Of a DNA stretch of 64,000 nucleotides, positions 38,814 through 48,815 are shown one piece after another. Under the pieces are notes generated by a model, which saw only the letters and a program-made list of their open reading frames with translations, did no database searches and was not told the origin of the DNA. The position numbers and the translations under genes are program-made. Positions within the stretch are counted from its first letter, which is position 1; the number at the start of each line of letters is the position of its first letter. The DNA is from CBDCLY01 sp965218715 (GTDB lineage: Bacteria > Bacteroidota > Bacteroidia > Flavobacteriales_E > Vicingaceae): contig CBDCLY010000007.1 of the NCBI GenBank assembly GCA_965218715.1, positions 1 through 64,000 on the forward strand. Reading direction: 5' to 3'.

Positions 38814-40403
38814 CTATCCCAAAATAGTTACTGGGTTCTCAATGTAAGTCTTGAAAGTATTTAAAAATTCGGCCCCAGAAGCGCCATCAACTACTCTATG
38901 ATCACAAGAAAGTGTTACCTTCATTCTTTGCCCTACAGCCAATTCTCCATTTTTAACTACAGGTGTCTCACGAATTGCTCCAACTGCAAGTATGCAAGCA
39001 TTTGGAGGGTTGATAATTGCAGTGAACTCCTCTATCCCAAACATTCCTAAATTACTAATAGAGAAAGTACTTCCTTCCCAATCTTGAGGTTGTAATTTTT
39101 TCTCTCTTGCTCTTTTAGCAAAATCTTTAACTTCTGAAGTAATCTGGCTCAATTGTTTGGTATCTGCATTTCTTACAACTGGCACTAACAATCCATCCTC
39201 AACAGCCACTGCAACGCCAACGTGTACATCATGATGGGTAGTTATGTGATCGTCTTGCCAAGAAGAATTTACTTGGGGGTGTTTTTTTAATGCTGCAGCT
39301 GCAGCTTTAATTACTAAATCATTAAATGAAACTTTAGTATCCGGCATAGCGTTGATGGCCTTTCTAGCTTCCATCGCATTTTCCATGGCTAAATCTATCG
39401 TTAAATAGAAATGAGGAGCAGAAAATTTACTTTCTCCTAAACGTTTTGCAATTGTTTTTCTCATTTGAGAAACAGGGACATCTTCAGACCCATGACTTGC
39501 TGCACTTGCAGAAGCAGAACCTAGCTGCGAAACAGGAACAAAGTTCTCGATGTCTCTTTTTATTATTCTTCCACCATCTCCAGAACCAGAAACCTGATTC
39601 GGGTCGATGTTTTTCTCTTTTGCCATTTTTTGAGCCAATGGTGAGATCATCAATCTACCATTCGACTTGGTTGAGCTGACTGGCGCTTTTGCAGGAATTG
39701 CAGTTGCTGTCTTCTTTTCTTCTTGAATAACGTTCTCTTCTGGCTGGCTGACTCCTTGACTTTGGCCTTGCTCAGCAGATTTAATCAATAAAGAAAAATC
39801 AGTTCCTTCTTCCCCTATAATCGCAAGTAAACTATCTACTTCAGCAGAATTTCCTGCTTCTACGGCTTGATGCAATAATACGCCATCTTCAAATGACTCA
39901 AATTCCATAGTGGCTTTATCCGTTTCAATTTCTGCTAAAATTTCCCCGGATTCTACTTTATCTCCAACATTCTTATGCCAAGCCGCAACAGTGCCTTCTG
40001 TCATGGTATCACTTAATTTCGGCATTTTTACAATTGTGGCCGGAATCGAAGAAGTATCAATAAGCTCTTGTTTCACAGGTTCAGTAGGACTGGACTTTAT
40101 CTCAGCACCATTAGGACTTTCGATTTCCTTAGATTGGCCATTTATCAGTGCAGAAAAATCTTCCCCTTTTTTCCCTACAATTGCCAACACAGAATCAATA
40201 GCAGCAGATCCGCCTTCTAATACACCATGATGTAAAATCACACCTTCTTGAAAGGATTCGTATTCCATGGTGGCCTTATCCGTTTCAATTTCTGCTAACA
40301 AATCTCCTTCTAAAACTGTATCTCCAACTTGTTTGTGCCACTTTGCTACAACACCTTCTTCCATGGTGTCACTTAACTTGGGCATTTTAATAATTTCAGC
40401 CAT
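38814..40403 (-). CDS. pdhC: Pyruvate dehydrogenase E2, dihydrolipoamide acetyltransferase
   Basis: 529 residues with two N-terminal lipoyl domains (about 1-80 and 125-205), each carrying the ETDKATME(Y/F)ES lipoylation site, joined by Ala/Pro-rich linkers. A peripheral-subunit-binding domain (ISPLAQKMAKEKNID...GRIIKRDIE) and a C-terminal acetyltransferase domain with the CDHRVVDG catalytic histidine follow. It lies 16 bp after pdhA. E1-beta and E3 are not in the window. Confidence 0.95.
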   Translation of the reverse strand: MAEIIKMPKLSDTMEEGVVAKWHKQVGDTVLEGDLLAEIETDKATMEYESFQEGVILHHGVLEGGSAAIDSVLAIVGKKGEDFSALINGQSKEIESPNGAEIKSSPTEPVKQELIDTSSIPATIVKMPKLSDTMTEGTVAAWHKNVGDKVESGEILAEIETDKATMEFESFEDGVLLHQAVEAGNSAEVDSLLAIIGEEGTDFSLLIKSAEQGQSQGVSQPEENVIQEEKKTATAIPAKAPVSSTKSNGRLMISPLAQKMAKEKNIDPNQVSGSGDGGRIIKRDIENFVPVSQLGSASASAASHGSEDVPVSQMRKTIAKRLGESKFSAPHFYLTIDLAMENAMEARKAINAMPDTKVSFNDLVIKAAAAALKKHPQVNSSWQDDHITTHHDVHVGVAVAVEDGLLVPVVRNADTKQLSQITSEVKDFAKRAREKKLQPQDWEGSTFSISNLGMFGIEEFTAIINPPNACILAVGAIRETPVVKNGELAVGQRMKVTLSCDHRVVDGASGAEFLNTFKTYIENPVTILG

Positions 40404-40419
40404 AATGCTATTCCTGTTT

Positions 40420-41460
40420 TTAATCTAGGATAAATGGATAATCTTCTTGTTGATAAACTTCAGTATACAAGTCAGCTGGATCTGGAAATGGTGAATCTTC
40501 AGAAAACTTAACAGATTCAGCAACACTTGCCTTTACTCTATCTTGAATTGCCTTAATTTCTGCATCACTAGCAAAACCAAATTCCTTTATTTTACCTAAG
40601 GCATTTTCGATTGGATCGATTTGCTTATAATCCTCCAATTCTTCTTTTGTTCTGTATTTTGCAGGGTCCGACATAGAGTGTCCCTTGTACCGATAGGTTC
40701 TCATTTCAAGTAAAGTTGGACCTTCTCCAGCTCTTCCTCTCTCAACTGCTCTAGCTATTGCTTCATGAACAGGCTCACATGCCATTCCATCAACTTGCTC
40801 TTTAGGCATGTGAAAAGCATCAGCCAAATCACATAGATCAGTAACATTTGAAACCCGATCTACGGCAGTACCCATTGCATACTGATTGTTTTCAATAATG
40901 AAAATTACTGGCAACTTCCAATTCATCGCCATATTCAACGCTTCATGAAAAGCACCTTGTCGAACTGCTCCATCTCCCATGTAACATAAAGTCACATTAT
41001 CATTTCCTTTGTATTTATCTGCAAAAGCTATTCCTGCGCCTAATGGAACTTGGCCTCCAACTATTCCATGTCCGCCAAAGAAATTTAAATCTTTATCAAA
41101 CATGTGCATTGAGCCACCTTTGCCTTTACTGCAACCAGTAGCTTTTCCATATAATTCTGCCATAACGAACTTTGGATCCATCCCTAATCCTATTGGATGA
41201 GCATGATCTCGATAGGCAGTAATCATGTTATCACTTGGTTTGGTAGCAGAAACTGCACCAGCAACCAAAGCTTCTTGTCCTATATACAAATGACAGAAAC
41301 CTCTTATCTTTTGTTGAATATAGAGTTGGCCTGCTTTTTCCTCAAACTTACGCATGAGTAACATGGACTCATACCACTTTAAATAAACCGCTTTTGTAAA
41401 AGGGCTTGACTTCTTTGCTGCACGTTTTTTAGTGCTAGGCTTTGTTGCTGTATTTGCCAT
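40420..41460 (-). CDS. pdhA: Pyruvate dehydrogenase E1 component, alpha subunit
   Basis: Uses thiamine diphosphate to decarboxylate pyruvate. The 346-residue chain has the ThDP motif GDGAVRQGAFHEALNMA...NNQYAMGT and a phosphorylation-loop-like YRYKGHSMSDP. As an alpha-only chain it must pair with a separate beta subunit not seen here. It begins 20-27 bp downstream of a TAAATTTG promoter element and is co-transcribed with pdhC. Confidence 0.94.
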   Translation of the reverse strand: MANTATKPSTKKRAAKKSSPFTKAVYLKWYESMLLMRKFEEKAGQLYIQQKIRGFCHLYIGQEALVAGAVSATKPSDNMITAYRDHAHPIGLGMDPKFVMAELYGKATGCSKGKGGSMHMFDKDLNFFGGHGIVGGQVPLGAGIAFADKYKGNDNVTLCYMGDGAVRQGAFHEALNMAMNWKLPVIFIIENNQYAMGTAVDRVSNVTDLCDLADAFHMPKEQVDGMACEPVHEAIARAVERGRAGEGPTLLEMRTYRYKGHSMSDPAKYRTKEELEDYKQIDPIENALGKIKEFGFASDAEIKAIQDRVKASVAESVKFSEDSPFPDPADLYTEVYQQEDYPFILD

Positions 41461-41479
41461 AGATTTTAATAATGGAAAA

Positions 41480-41487
41480 CAAATTTA
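41480..41487 (-). promoter_or_regulatory. Bacteroidota -7 element for pdhA-pdhC
   Basis: The minus strand reads TAAATTTG, matching TAnnTTTG, 20 bp before the pdhA ATG. Confidence 0.45.
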
Positions 41488-41517
41488 GTTATTAATGGAA
41501 TATGAATGAAACTCCCT

Positions 41518-42003
41518 TTATTTTTTCAAATTAGACAATTGGAAGGAGAAAGGCAATAAGCTCTCAAGCTCATCAAACTCCCACACCTCTTGATTTCTGT
41601 TCATTAACAAAACTCGAATGGCTTGATTTTGTTTTTGTTCGTACTCACTTATTGCTTGTCGACATGCACCACAAGGTGATACTATTCCGCCAGAATCATT
41701 CATTTTCTTTGCATAAATACCAATTGCTTTTACAGCAACATCTGGATAATTTGCCCCCGCATAAAATATAGCCACCCTTTCGGCACATAAGCCAGATGGG
41801 TAAGCCGCATTCTCCTGGTTATTACCACTAATCACCTCTCCGTTTTCAAGTAAAACAGCTGCCCCAACCTGAAAGTCAGAATAGGGTGCATATGCTTGGT
41901 CTGCTATTTTAACTGCCGCTGATAATATTGAAGTTCCCTCTTCATCAATTTCGTTTAAATCATTGTGATAGGTATATTGAACTATTAATTCCTTTTTAGC
42001 CAT
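41518..42003 (-). CDS. cdd: Cytidine deaminase
   Basis: 161 residues. The zinc-binding CAERVAIF and PCGACRQAISE motifs carry the ligands and catalytic Glu of the cytidine deaminase family; conversion of cytidine to uridine serves pyrimidine salvage. It sits between ispF and pdhA on the same strand, 57 bp from the latter, an order shared with other Bacteroidota T9SS loci as far as I recall. Confidence 0.95.
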   Translation of the reverse strand: MAKKELIVQYTYHNDLNEIDEEGTSILSAAVKIADQAYAPYSDFQVGAAVLLENGEVISGNNQENAAYPSGLCAERVAIFYAGANYPDVAVKAIGIYAKKMNDSGGIVSPCGACRQAISEYEQKQNQAIRVLLMNRNQEVWEFDELESLLPFSFQLSNLKK

Positions 42004-42031
42004 AATTTACTTTTTTGTAAGGTAATTGGGG

Positions 42032-42511
42032 CTACTCTTTTATGAGTAGGACCGTTGCATAGGCTGCAACACCTGCCTCAGAGCCAACAAAACCCAATTT
42101 TTCTGTTGTTGTCGCCTTTATGGAAAGGTCATCTTCTGAAATTTCCATGCAATTGGCTAAACAAGATACCATTGTTGGAATGTAAGGATTTAATTTCGGA
42201 AGTTCTAGGGCTACAGTAGAATCAATATTCGAAATGGAATAACCATGTTCTCGAATAATCTTCATGACTTCCTTTAGTAATATTTTACTATCGATTCCTT
42301 TGTAACTATCATCACTGGGTGGAAAGTGAAACCCAATATCACGAAGATTCGCTGCTCCTAAAAGGGCATCACAGATGGTATGAATTAATACATCTGCATC
42401 TGAATGTCCAATTGCTCCTGAATGATGATCCACCTGGATGCCACCAATAAAAAATTTGGCTCCAGCTTGAAGTTGATGAACATCATATCCAAAACCGACT
42501 CGAATTTTCAC
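42032..42511 (-). CDS. ispF: 2-C-methyl-D-erythritol 2,4-cyclodiphosphate synthase
   Basis: Fifth step of the non-mevalonate isoprenoid pathway. GYDVHQL and GHSDADVLIHTICDALLGA contain the zinc-binding Asp and His residues, and the length of 159 residues is standard. The start is a GTG at 42511, directly after the porV TAA, so translation is coupled to porV. Confidence 0.95.
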   Translation of the reverse strand: MKIRVGFGYDVHQLQAGAKFFIGGIQVDHHSGAIGHSDADVLIHTICDALLGAANLRDIGFHFPPSDDSYKGIDSKILLKEVMKIIREHGYSISNIDSTVALELPKLNPYIPTMVSCLANCMEISEDDLSIKATTTEKLGFVGSEAGVAAYATVLLIKE

Positions 42512-43798
42512 TTATTCTTCTTCGTTTTGAGCATTAAAGTCTTCGAAATTAAACTTCAAAGAAAAACGGAAGGTGTTGGCCAATGGATTCTGTTGAGCAT
42601 TACCAACTAGATAAGAAGCATCAAAGGCAAAAACTGATAATTTAAAACCAAAACCAACGGTGAGGTACTGTCGATTTCCTTTCAATGGGTTCTCATAAAA
42701 ATAACCGAAACGAACCGCCAATTGCTGATCATACCAATACTCCATTCCCGCAGAATAGGTTAACTCACTTAACTCTTCCTTAGTGATGCTTCCCTTTTCA
42801 ATTGTAGCATTTCCTGCAGCATCCACATCCGTAACAATTCCTGGAGCATCAGTAAAAGAACCGAAAATTCCACTAGCAACACTCACATTAGGACTCTGTC
42901 CTGCAACAATAATCGGATCTCCATTCGCGTCGGTAACAACTGTTCCTGTACCATCAGTAAGGTATACTGGAGGAGTGGGCACTAAAAGTTTATTTACGTC
43001 AACTAAAACAGTTAAACTATTGTAATCATCAAAGTCAAGAGTTAAGGAAGGACCTATTCTTAGATTGGTTGGTAAAAAATCATTTTCCGCATTGTCAGTG
43101 TAAGACATTTTTGCTCCTATGTTCGAAATATTGAAACCAGCTCTTAAGGTGGCATCGTAGCCCCCAATTTCCAACTCATCATTTTGGTAAAACATAGAGA
43201 CATCAGCAGCCACGGACCTTCCAGGTCGTGTATCCGTATTATCAACAGTAATACCATTTGTTAAATTGGAATTGATGTAACGCAATCCCATTCCAAAAGA
43301 CAATTGCCTAGACAATTGCATTGCATAAGCAACGTCTAAAGACCATTCATTGGGTTTAAATGTTCCAATTGGGTTGTTAAATTGATCGGTAAAATTGATT
43401 TCACCAAGAGAAAAATACCTTAAGGACATTCCAAATGTTGAAATCCGGTTGATTCTATAATGACCAGACAAGTATGACAAACTAATGTCTCCAACTAAAT
43501 TTCTTAACCAAGGCGAATAGGTAATGGATGCTCCTGCTTTTTCTTCTAAAAAAGCCAATTTTGCCGGATTCCAATGAATGCTATTCGCATCTGGAGAGGT
43601 TGAAACCCCCGCATCTCCTAAAGAACCTCCACGAGAATCTGGAGAGATTAGCAAAAATGGAACGGCGGTAGTAATTGTGTTTAATTGCAATTCGTCTTGC
43701 ACATTATTCACATTTACAGTGTTTTGCGCGCTCAATTGAGTAATTGAGGCAATGAATATAAGTATGAATAATTGGGCTATTCCTTGTTTAAAAGTCAC
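42512..43798 (-). CDS. porV: Type IX secretion outer-membrane shuttle protein PorV (LptO)
   Basis: 428 residues with a signal peptide (cleavage near ITQLSA) and a FadL-like barrel built of long strands; the opening SPDSRGGSLGDAGVSTSPDANSIHWNPAKLAF is characteristic of PorV. PorV binds cargo sorting domains after the translocon and delivers them to PorU. It lies directly downstream of porU, as in known T9SS loci. Confidence 0.9.
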   Translation of the reverse strand: MTFKQGIAQLFILIFIASITQLSAQNTVNVNNVQDELQLNTITTAVPFLLISPDSRGGSLGDAGVSTSPDANSIHWNPAKLAFLEEKAGASITYSPWLRNLVGDISLSYLSGHYRINRISTFGMSLRYFSLGEINFTDQFNNPIGTFKPNEWSLDVAYAMQLSRQLSFGMGLRYINSNLTNGITVDNTDTRPGRSVAADVSMFYQNDELEIGGYDATLRAGFNISNIGAKMSYTDNAENDFLPTNLRIGPSLTLDFDDYNSLTVLVDVNKLLVPTPPVYLTDGTGTVVTDANGDPIIVAGQSPNVSVASGIFGSFTDAPGIVTDVDAAGNATIEKGSITKEELSELTYSAGMEYWYDQQLAVRFGYFYENPLKGNRQYLTVGFGFKLSVFAFDASYLVGNAQQNPLANTFRFSLKFNFEDFNAQNEEE

Positions 43799-43861
43799 AC
43801 TGTTTTTTTTTGGGATTACAAATATAATAATTTCACCTGCCTTGTTGACCAGTATACTTGC

Positions 43862-46800
43862 TTATAAAATGACGAGTTTTTCTATTTTTTCTGTTAGGGA
43901 ACCATTTCTAGAACGAACTTGGAGTTTATAGACGTAAACTCCTTTTCCAATTCGATCACCAAAATCATCCCGTCCATTCCAAACGAGGTCTCTTGATAAA
44001 AAGCCATCATTTACAATAACTTGATTAATGGATTTAACCAATTTTCCAGAGACCGTAAATACCTGCAATTTAACATCCATCGGTATTCCTGGTTGGTTGT
44101 GTTGAAAGATGAACTCTGTTCTTGTAGTAAAGGGATTTGGGTAATTTACTAAATTGTTAATCTGGATGTCTTTTGCCATCACTACATTGAACTCAATTCT
44201 TTTTTCAGAAGAGTTATTTGCATTGTCCCATGCTTTTATCGACAAAGTATGAGTCCCTTCACTTAAGCCACTTAATGGATAGCTAACCGTCCCTTTTTTA
44301 TAATCATCAGTAGCAGATTCATAATAATCATTTAAGATAATTGCCTGCTCAGTATTGTCATCTATAACAGCCACCAAATCATGTCCAATTCCATTACCAA
44401 CCGTATTAATCCCTTGTTCATCAAATAAATTAGCAACTAAGTATGGATTTTCATCTGTAATTCCGCCATAAATAAAGGTCTCATCGTTCATGAAAATTTC
44501 CATTTCTGGGCCTTGATCATCTCCAGCAAAACTTGGATCACTGCCTCCTATGATGAATTGATCTGTGAAACCATTTCCATCTTCTATCCCATTCTCAGTA
44601 TAATAAGTAATCTTTCCTTTTCCAAAGCTATAAGAGATGTCTTTGGGCACTATAAACTCAAACTGGAATGTGCCATTATTAACACTAGCCTTTCCCTTAA
44701 ATATCTTACTGTCTCTTAGTTGAAAATTAAAAACTCCACCACCATCATTATTTAATGACTTTTTATCTTCCAATTTATCATAAACCGTTGGATAAAGAAA
44801 CCCATTAAAATCATTTAAAAGGTTTCCGTTTAAGTCTTCAATCCGGCCAGAAATAGTCGCTTTAGATAGTGCTTTTAAGGTATCCACTTGTGCAATAGGC
44901 ACCCCATTTATCATTGTTGTCACCACGTTGTACTTTGGCGCTGCAATTTGAACAGCAGGATCTCCGAGCAGCGAAAAATTTCTAGTATTTCCCTGAGTCG
45001 CATTGGCATTTTTTACTTCAAGCATGATGTCACCTAAGCGCAATACCTCTCCATCGGCATCTCTATCAAATACGCGATTATAGAAACTTTGATTGAGGTA
45101 ATAATTCGGACTAGAATAAACCAATCGAGTAGTGGTTAGCAAGCCTATTCCTCCTCCTTTTTCATTCAACAAAACCAATTCCCCTGCTGAAGTTCTTAGA
45201 GGGTCATCGAATCGACTAAACTCACAAGTTGCTGTTACAAATAAAGCTTGCCTTTGAATGTTTGTCCAACTAGTTATCGTTGCAATGTCAAGTACTCTTT
45301 CTCCTGCCCAACCAGTTTCACCGCCATGCCCAGTATAATTCATAATCAAAGTTCCTTCTTGAACAGTTCGTTTAATGTCATCATAGGCTTGTGGATATCG
45401 AGGCCCTGTTGAGGTGGAAACTTGGGCATAAGCATCTAGGAATATTTTTGAAATATCATGATCCTTGTTATTGTTTTCAAGGATTGCGGCCAATTGATTC
45501 GATTGAGACATGTGTGTAACTCCATCTTGGTCGTCGCCTACAAATGTGACTTTGTTCCTCCAATCAGCTAAGGTATTTCCTTGACTATATGCTTTTATCT
45601 TATTTACAACACCTTGGGCTTCTTCTGCGGTTTGAACAGGTAAACGCCCTACTCCAACATCCATCTTTTCTGGGTCAGTATTGGAAAACTTCCATTCCCC
45701 TTCGGAATCATCCAACAAAGCAAAATAATCATCGGAAACATAGGATGAAACTGGCTGCAATGAGTTCCGAGATTGGTAGGAAATTACATAGTTTGTATTT
45801 CCATTGATTCTGTCTTTAAAATCATATGACCCATCTCCAATTATTAATAAATACTTTGGTAAATCATTGAGTCCTGCTCTATCATAAAACATTTTCATAA
45901 ATGTTCTAATGGCAACTGGGTCTTGCGAACCGCTTGAAAATTCATTATAAATCTGATTGGGAGTAACAACATGAACCCCTAAACCTTCTTGCCGGTGAAA
46001 ACTGGCCAATTCATTTGCTTGACTTAGAAAGTTGGGATGACTTACAATAACCATGTCTGTTTGAGCCAATCCATGTAAGTCTTGATTGGCAACTCTTCCT
46101 TTACCAAATATGTTAATTGAATCTGGAGAGTTAAAGGCAACAAATTCGCGCAATTTGGAATTGTCTGCAATAAAACTCCTGGTGTTTCCAGTTAGTTCTA
46201 GTGTTTTTTCTTGAATGTTTTCAATATCACTTATGTCCCAAACTTTAATGTTTGAATTGGAAGCAATATTGTATCGACTATACAAGCCACTGTTAATAGA
46301 GTTAATGTCTCTGAAGAAAACCTGTTGACCAGACATGGTCAAATTTCTCCTCACATTTAAACTGATGTAATTCAACCAAGCCTTTGCAACGGCCTGTGGT
46401 TTAGCATAAGTTAGTTTAATGTCTACTAAATTGTCGTTCGGACTAAAATCATAATAATTTCTAGACGTTCTAGCAAATCCCGTTACGTAGTTAGTTAAAA
46501 CTGTGGAACCATATGATTGTGTAAAAGATTGATTGTCAAGCACAACATTCATCTGACTGACCACCCCGGCTCTAGCAGCAGCGCTTAATTCTACTTTGCC
46601 TTGACTTGAAAGATCAATGTTTGGGAATTCAAAGCGGTAATCATAAACCAATTGACCTTCGAACACTTCACCAAACCATAATTGACCTGATTTGATTAAA
46701 TTCAATTGATCCAACTCATGTACTTGATAATCATCGAAAGTATTGATGTCGTTTGCAACCACAGCTGGATTACTGCTTTTGGATATTCTTTTTCCAGTAG

Positions 46801-47674
46801 ATCCATCTGCAGTAATAAAGTAAAAAACTGAATCCGAGTAATTATTCAAATTGTGCCTAAACATCGCATTTGCAGTATCAAAGGACCAAGTGATTTGGCC
46901 TTGACCATAAAATAATATATAATCTCTTTTATCAAATGATCCATCATTCTCACCAACAACCAGAATATTATTTTCAACTAGGTCGTCGTATCGTTCCTCC
47001 TCATTGGACTCAGGCAGTGTACCCCCCCCATAACCAAACAACTGAATATTTTGAGGATTAATATTGTCAATGTCTAATCCTAATTGCTTCAAGAACTGAT
47101 AATCGAGCTTAAACACTGCATTTTTGGTCGTAGCGAATTTGAACCAATTCCCATTGGCCAATTTTGAATTACTTGCAAAATTTAAACTTTTCGGTCTTAA
47201 TTGGCGATTTTGAGAGTAGCTCCACTTTAAGGTACCACCAATTAGTTTATAAACTTCTTGATCGCTATTCTTCTTGAATGGCGAAAGATTCAAGTAAACT
47301 TTGTTTTCCTTTTTAACAATTCCATTAATTAAATCTAGTTGAACATCCTCACCTATATTACTTAAATCAAGCAATGCAATCTCTTCCGCTCCTAACAATT
47401 CATAAGTTGGATTCTCTAGGTCAATGGCAAGTACCCTTCTTCCTTTATTTTCAATTTCAAGATATAAGAAGGGGTTTGCATTTATTGCAAAATCATAATT
47501 TGCTTCTTCAAAGTTCAATGCCTTGGAGTTTAACTTGCCTTCTAATCCATACTCAATGGATTCATTCCATTGTAATGAAAGGACTTTAGTTTGCTGTCCA
47601 AACGACTCAAAACCAAGGATTAGGCCTAGGACTATTAAAAAGGTTGGCATTAATTTCATTGTGTTATTAATCAT
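43862..47674 (-). CDS. porU: Type IX secretion system sortase PorU
   Basis: Cleaves sorting domains of exported proteins and links them to surface lipopolysaccharide. Start taken at 47674 (MINNTMKLMPTF), giving a signal peptide ending ESFGQ; an ORF extension upstream to 47764 is unlikely. The C25 peptidase core is present, with the His in NYTGHGGETGWAGE near residue 776 and the Cys in FVTATCEFSRF near 815. The protein ends in a sorting-domain-like tail (NYPNPFTTRTEFIF...VYVYKLQ). Length about 1270 residues, in the family range. Confidence 0.93.
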   Translation of the reverse strand: MINNTMKLMPTFLIVLGLILGFESFGQQTKVLSLQWNESIEYGLEGKLNSKALNFEEANYDFAINANPFLYLEIENKGRRVLAIDLENPTYELLGAEEIALLDLSNIGEDVQLDLINGIVKKENKVYLNLSPFKKNSDQEVYKLIGGTLKWSYSQNRQLRPKSLNFASNSKLANGNWFKFATTKNAVFKLDYQFLKQLGLDIDNINPQNIQLFGYGGGTLPESNEEERYDDLVENNILVVGENDGSFDKRDYILFYGQGQITWSFDTANAMFRHNLNNYSDSVFYFITADGSTGKRISKSSNPAVVANDINTFDDYQVHELDQLNLIKSGQLWFGEVFEGQLVYDYRFEFPNIDLSSQGKVELSAAARAGVVSQMNVVLDNQSFTQSYGSTVLTNYVTGFARTSRNYYDFSPNDNLVDIKLTYAKPQAVAKAWLNYISLNVRRNLTMSGQQVFFRDINSINSGLYSRYNIASNSNIKVWDISDIENIQEKTLELTGNTRSFIADNSKLREFVAFNSPDSINIFGKGRVANQDLHGLAQTDMVIVSHPNFLSQANELASFHRQEGLGVHVVTPNQIYNEFSSGSQDPVAIRTFMKMFYDRAGLNDLPKYLLIIGDGSYDFKDRINGNTNYVISYQSRNSLQPVSSYVSDDYFALLDDSEGEWKFSNTDPEKMDVGVGRLPVQTAEEAQGVVNKIKAYSQGNTLADWRNKVTFVGDDQDGVTHMSQSNQLAAILENNNKDHDISKIFLDAYAQVSTSTGPRYPQAYDDIKRTVQEGTLIMNYTGHGGETGWAGERVLDIATITSWTNIQRQALFVTATCEFSRFDDPLRTSAGELVLLNEKGGGIGLLTTTRLVYSSPNYYLNQSFYNRVFDRDADGEVLRLGDIMLEVKNANATQGNTRNFSLLGDPAVQIAAPKYNVVTTMINGVPIAQVDTLKALSKATISGRIEDLNGNLLNDFNGFLYPTVYDKLEDKKSLNNDGGGVFNFQLRDSKIFKGKASVNNGTFQFEFIVPKDISYSFGKGKITYYTENGIEDGNGFTDQFIIGGSDPSFAGDDQGPEMEIFMNDETFIYGGITDENPYLVANLFDEQGINTVGNGIGHDLVAVIDDNTEQAIILNDYYESATDDYKKGTVSYPLSGLSEGTHTLSIKAWDNANNSSEKRIEFNVVMAKDIQINNLVNYPNPFTTRTEFIFQHNQPGIPMDVKLQVFTVSGKLVKSINQVIVNDGFLSRDLVWNGRDDFGDRIGKGVYVYKLQVRSRNGSLTEKIEKLVIL

Positions 47675-47781
47675 GTTCGGGGCTAAAAACGAGTAATATT
47701 TTTTAATATTGCCAAAAAGGTTCATTTGCATTAATAATCTGTTCATTTCATTATTACAATTCAATAATAATGAAGTTTATT

Positions 47782-47789
47782 TATATTTG
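47782..47789 (+). promoter_or_regulatory. Bacteroidota -7 element for the PorP-like gene
   Basis: TATATTTG, matching TAnnTTTG, 25 bp before the GTG start at 47814. It lies in the 140-bp divergent gap with porU. Confidence 0.5.
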
Positions 47790-47813
47790 CGACCGTGCTG
47801 AAGATATTGATAC

Positions 47814-48761
47814 GTGACTAAACGAATATTATATACTCTTTTCTTTTTTTCCATAGTTACCAGTAGTTTCGGTCAAGACCCTAACTTCTCGCAATTTTAT
47901 GCGAACAGATTATACCTAAATCCAGCCTTTGCTGGAACGGCTCAATGTCCACGTCTTACGCTCAATTATCGGAATCAATGGCCAGGAATTGACAATAGCT
48001 TCATTACCTATACAGCCAGCTTCGACAAACAAGTAGACGCATTAAATGGCGGTTTAGGCGTCCAAGTTCTTTCCGATCGAGCAGGTGAAGGCGTCTTGCA
48101 GACGACAGCAGCTCACTTTATGTATTCTTATCAATTACCCGTTACTCGAAAATTTTCTATTAGAACTGGATTTCAGGCCAGCTATGTTCAAAAAAACATC
48201 GACATCAGCAATTTGAGGTTTGGAGACATGATTGATGCAAGAAGAGGCTTTGTATATCAATCTCAAGAGCAAATTCAAACAGACAAAGTTACCTATCCAG
48301 ATTTTTCTGTTGGACTATTAGGATTCAGTGAAACTTCCTATTTTGGATTTTCCGTCCACCATTTAACTCAGCCTGATGAAGGTTTTATTGGTTCTTCGGA
48401 ACTCCCAATGAAAATTACTGGTCACTTTGGAGCCGTTTTGCCTGTTGGATTGCGGCATGAAGATATGACTTGGTCACCTAACCTTATTTACCAATCTCAA
48501 GGTGGCGCTTCTGAAGTTAGTGTTGGACTTTATGTCTCAAAAGGACCAATCGTTCTTGGTGTTTGGAATAGATTAAATGATTCTTTTATTGGCATGTTGG
48601 GAATTCAACAAGACAATTTTAAAATTGGTTATAGTTACGACATGACCACCACTTTATTATCTGACAAGACTTCTGGAAGTCATGAAATTTCATTCAGTTA
48701 TATCTTCCCTTGTCGTCCTAAGAAAGTGAAGTTCCAAACAATAAGTTGTCCGTCCTTCTAG
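47814..48761 (+). CDS. PorP/SprF-family type IX secretion membrane protein
   Basis: 315 residues with a signal peptide (ending SSFGQ) and the family signature DPNFSQFYANRLYLNPAFAGTAQCPRLTLNYRNQWP immediately after. PorP/SprF proteins are outer-membrane barrels that anchor T9SS rings or the SprB adhesin. It may be a paralogue rather than the core PorP; here it stands between porU and gldJ. The start is a GTG. Confidence 0.9.
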   Translation: MTKRILYTLFFFSIVTSSFGQDPNFSQFYANRLYLNPAFAGTAQCPRLTLNYRNQWPGIDNSFITYTASFDKQVDALNGGLGVQVLSDRAGEGVLQTTAAHFMYSYQLPVTRKFSIRTGFQASYVQKNIDISNLRFGDMIDARRGFVYQSQEQIQTDKVTYPDFSVGLLGFSETSYFGFSVHHLTQPDEGFIGSSELPMKITGHFGAVLPVGLRHEDMTWSPNLIYQSQGGASEVSVGLYVSKGPIVLGVWNRLNDSFIGMLGIQQDNFKIGYSYDMTTTLLSDKTSGSHEISFSYIFPCRPKKVKFQTISCPSF

Positions 48762-48790
48762 TTTGGTATTATTTAAAATACTTATTTTTG
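48762..48790 (+). promoter_or_regulatory. Bacteroidota promoter for gldJ
   Basis: TTTG at 48762-48765, a 17-bp gap, then TATTTTTG at 48783-48790: a near-consensus -33/-7 pair. Predicted start is near 48797, with the gldJ ATG at 48816. Confidence 0.6.
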
Positions 48791-48815
48791 GAAATTGATT
48801 AAAACTCATTGAGTG

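Noticed and set aside
43862..47674. PorU as a secreted gingipain-like protease
   Set aside because: The C25 core fits both, but location beside porV, length and the sorting-type tail match the T9SS sortase, not an extracellular gingipain.
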